The translations under genes and the position numbers were made by a program. Under the pieces are notes generated by a model. It saw only the letters and a list, made by a program, of their open reading frames with translations, was not told where the DNA came from and did not search any database. 64,000 nt of DNA, from NCBI RefSeq assembly GCF_027460265.1, contig NZ_JAPZBC010000001.1, forward strand, positions 7,056,001-7,120,000. Direction: 5' to 3'. The DNA is from Streptomyces sp. WMMC940 (GTDB taxonomy: Bacteria > Actinomycetota > Actinomycetes > Streptomycetales > Streptomycetaceae). Below, piece by piece: positions 63,489 to 64,000 of this stretch. Within the stretch, counting starts at the first letter, position 1, and every line of letters begins with the position of its first letter.

Positions 63489-64000
63489 ATGCTGCAGCAG
63501 CATGTGACCGTCGGTCTGGACGGATCGGCCGAGAGTGCCGCGGCGGCGGAGTGGGCGGCCCGTGAGGCTCTGCTGCGGAAGGCCTCCCTGCGCCTGGTGC
63601 TGGTGGCGGACTCGCCGGAGCCACCACGCAGTGGCCCGGACGAGGGGGACGCCGCCGACGACGTGCTGGCCGGCGCCGCGCGAACCCTGCGGGGCAGGCA
63701 CCCGGGACTCGAGGTCCGCACGCGACGGCTCTCCGGCCGGGCCCCGGCCGAGCTGGCCCGGGAGGCGGCCACGTCCGGGCTCGTGGTGCTCGGTTCACGC
63801 GGTCTGGGGAGCGTCCGGGGCCGTCTTCTCGGGTCCGTCGCGATGGCGACGATCGTCGAAACGGACCGGCCGGTCGTCCTCGTACGGCCGGGGAAGGGGC
63901 CTCGCGCGGAGGCGTACGCGGAGGAGCGGCCCCATGCGGAGCCGCACGCGGAGCCCCACGCCGAGGGCGGGCCGCGCCCGGCCCGGCCCTGCGCGGTGGT
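63489..64000 (+). CDS. universal stress protein (truncated by window end)
   Basis: The ATG at 63489 is preceded by gaggagg. The visible 170 codons read HVTVGLDGSAESAAAAEWAAREALLRKASLRLVLVADSPEPP, and later LVVLGSRGLGSVRGRLLGSVAMATIVETDRPVVLVRPGKGP, the USP ATP motif G-2x-G-9x-GS. After the fold ends the frame continues with a tail of repeated Ala-Glu-Pro-His units (HAEPHAEPHAEG) that runs off the window, so the protein is longer than a normal single USP or carries an unusual linker to a second domain. Confidence 0.88.
   Translation, partial: MLQQHVTVGLDGSAESAAAAEWAAREALLRKASLRLVLVADSPEPPRSGPDEGDAADDVLAGAARTLRGRHPGLEVRTRRLSGRAPAELAREAATSGLVVLGSRGLGSVRGRLLGSVAMATIVETDRPVVLVRPGKGPRAEAYAEERPHAEPHAEPHAEGGPRPARPCAV

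Overview
The window reads as a high-GC actinomycete chromosome, almost certainly Streptomyces. The support is codon use with extreme third-position G/C, frequent GTG/TTG starts, a conservon (histidine kinase, roadblock, DUF742 and GTPase genes followed by P450s), a fused SecDF paralogue, a SpoIIE-type phosphatase, a GH75 chitosanase, a cobalamin-riboswitch cbiMNQO operon and a DevR/OsdR-type dormancy cluster. No rRNA, tRNA or CRISPR array was seen.

Layout. 1-4.7 kb: tail of a class II aldolase, a lipoprotein, and a secreted protein plus SecDF operon on the minus strand. 4.9-11.1 kb: a conservon cvnABCD with two cytochrome P450s; the first lacks the K-helix ExxR motif, as in the CYP157 family. 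An SRPBCC protein follows. 11.6-15.8 kb: minus-strand singletons (small unknown, PHP phosphoesterase, GH75 chitosanase, Nudix hydrolase, secreted protein). 16-24.5 kb: succinate-semialdehyde dehydrogenase, GAF/PAS/PP2C phosphatase, a leaderless binding-protein-like gene, prolyl aminopeptidase, and a CPA1 antiporter operon.

24.9-29.4 kb is a decayed zone. It holds the tail of an alpha/beta hydrolase with a frameshift, a ruined MerR-type regulator, a DEAD-box helicase cut off just before its Q motif, and the remnant of an IS200/IS605-type TnpB. Among these sit intact genes: an FAD monooxygenase, two small conserved genes and a cold-shock protein with a strong terminator. 29.5-37.2 kb: a PadR/2,4-dienoyl-CoA reductase operon with a palindromic operator, the cobalt ECF transporter cbiMNQO behind a cobalamin riboswitch, and a PTS-type dihydroxyacetone kinase dhaKLM.

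37.4-64 kb: a Balon-like (baeRF) putative ribosome hibernation factor, an alpha/beta hydrolase, an operon of a GntR regulator, a large unknown protein and a GMC oxidoreductase behind a perfect inverted-repeat operator, and a collapsed GNAT-AAA pseudogene. Then comes a block resembling the mycobacterial DosR and streptomycete OsdR regulons: phosphoketolase, universal stress proteins, a DUF1876 protein, a two-GAF DevS-like kinase convergent with a DevR-like regulator, a hydrogenase-maturation-type protease, an Rv1733c-like membrane protein and another universal stress protein. Sites matching GGGNC-N4-GNCCC lie upstream of several of these genes, so a joint response to oxygen or energy limitation is the best reading. 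Other genes in this block are an MFS exporter, an exported beta-propeller protein, an acyl-CoA dehydrogenase, a frameshifted DUF4344-type metallopeptidase and a SulP transporter.
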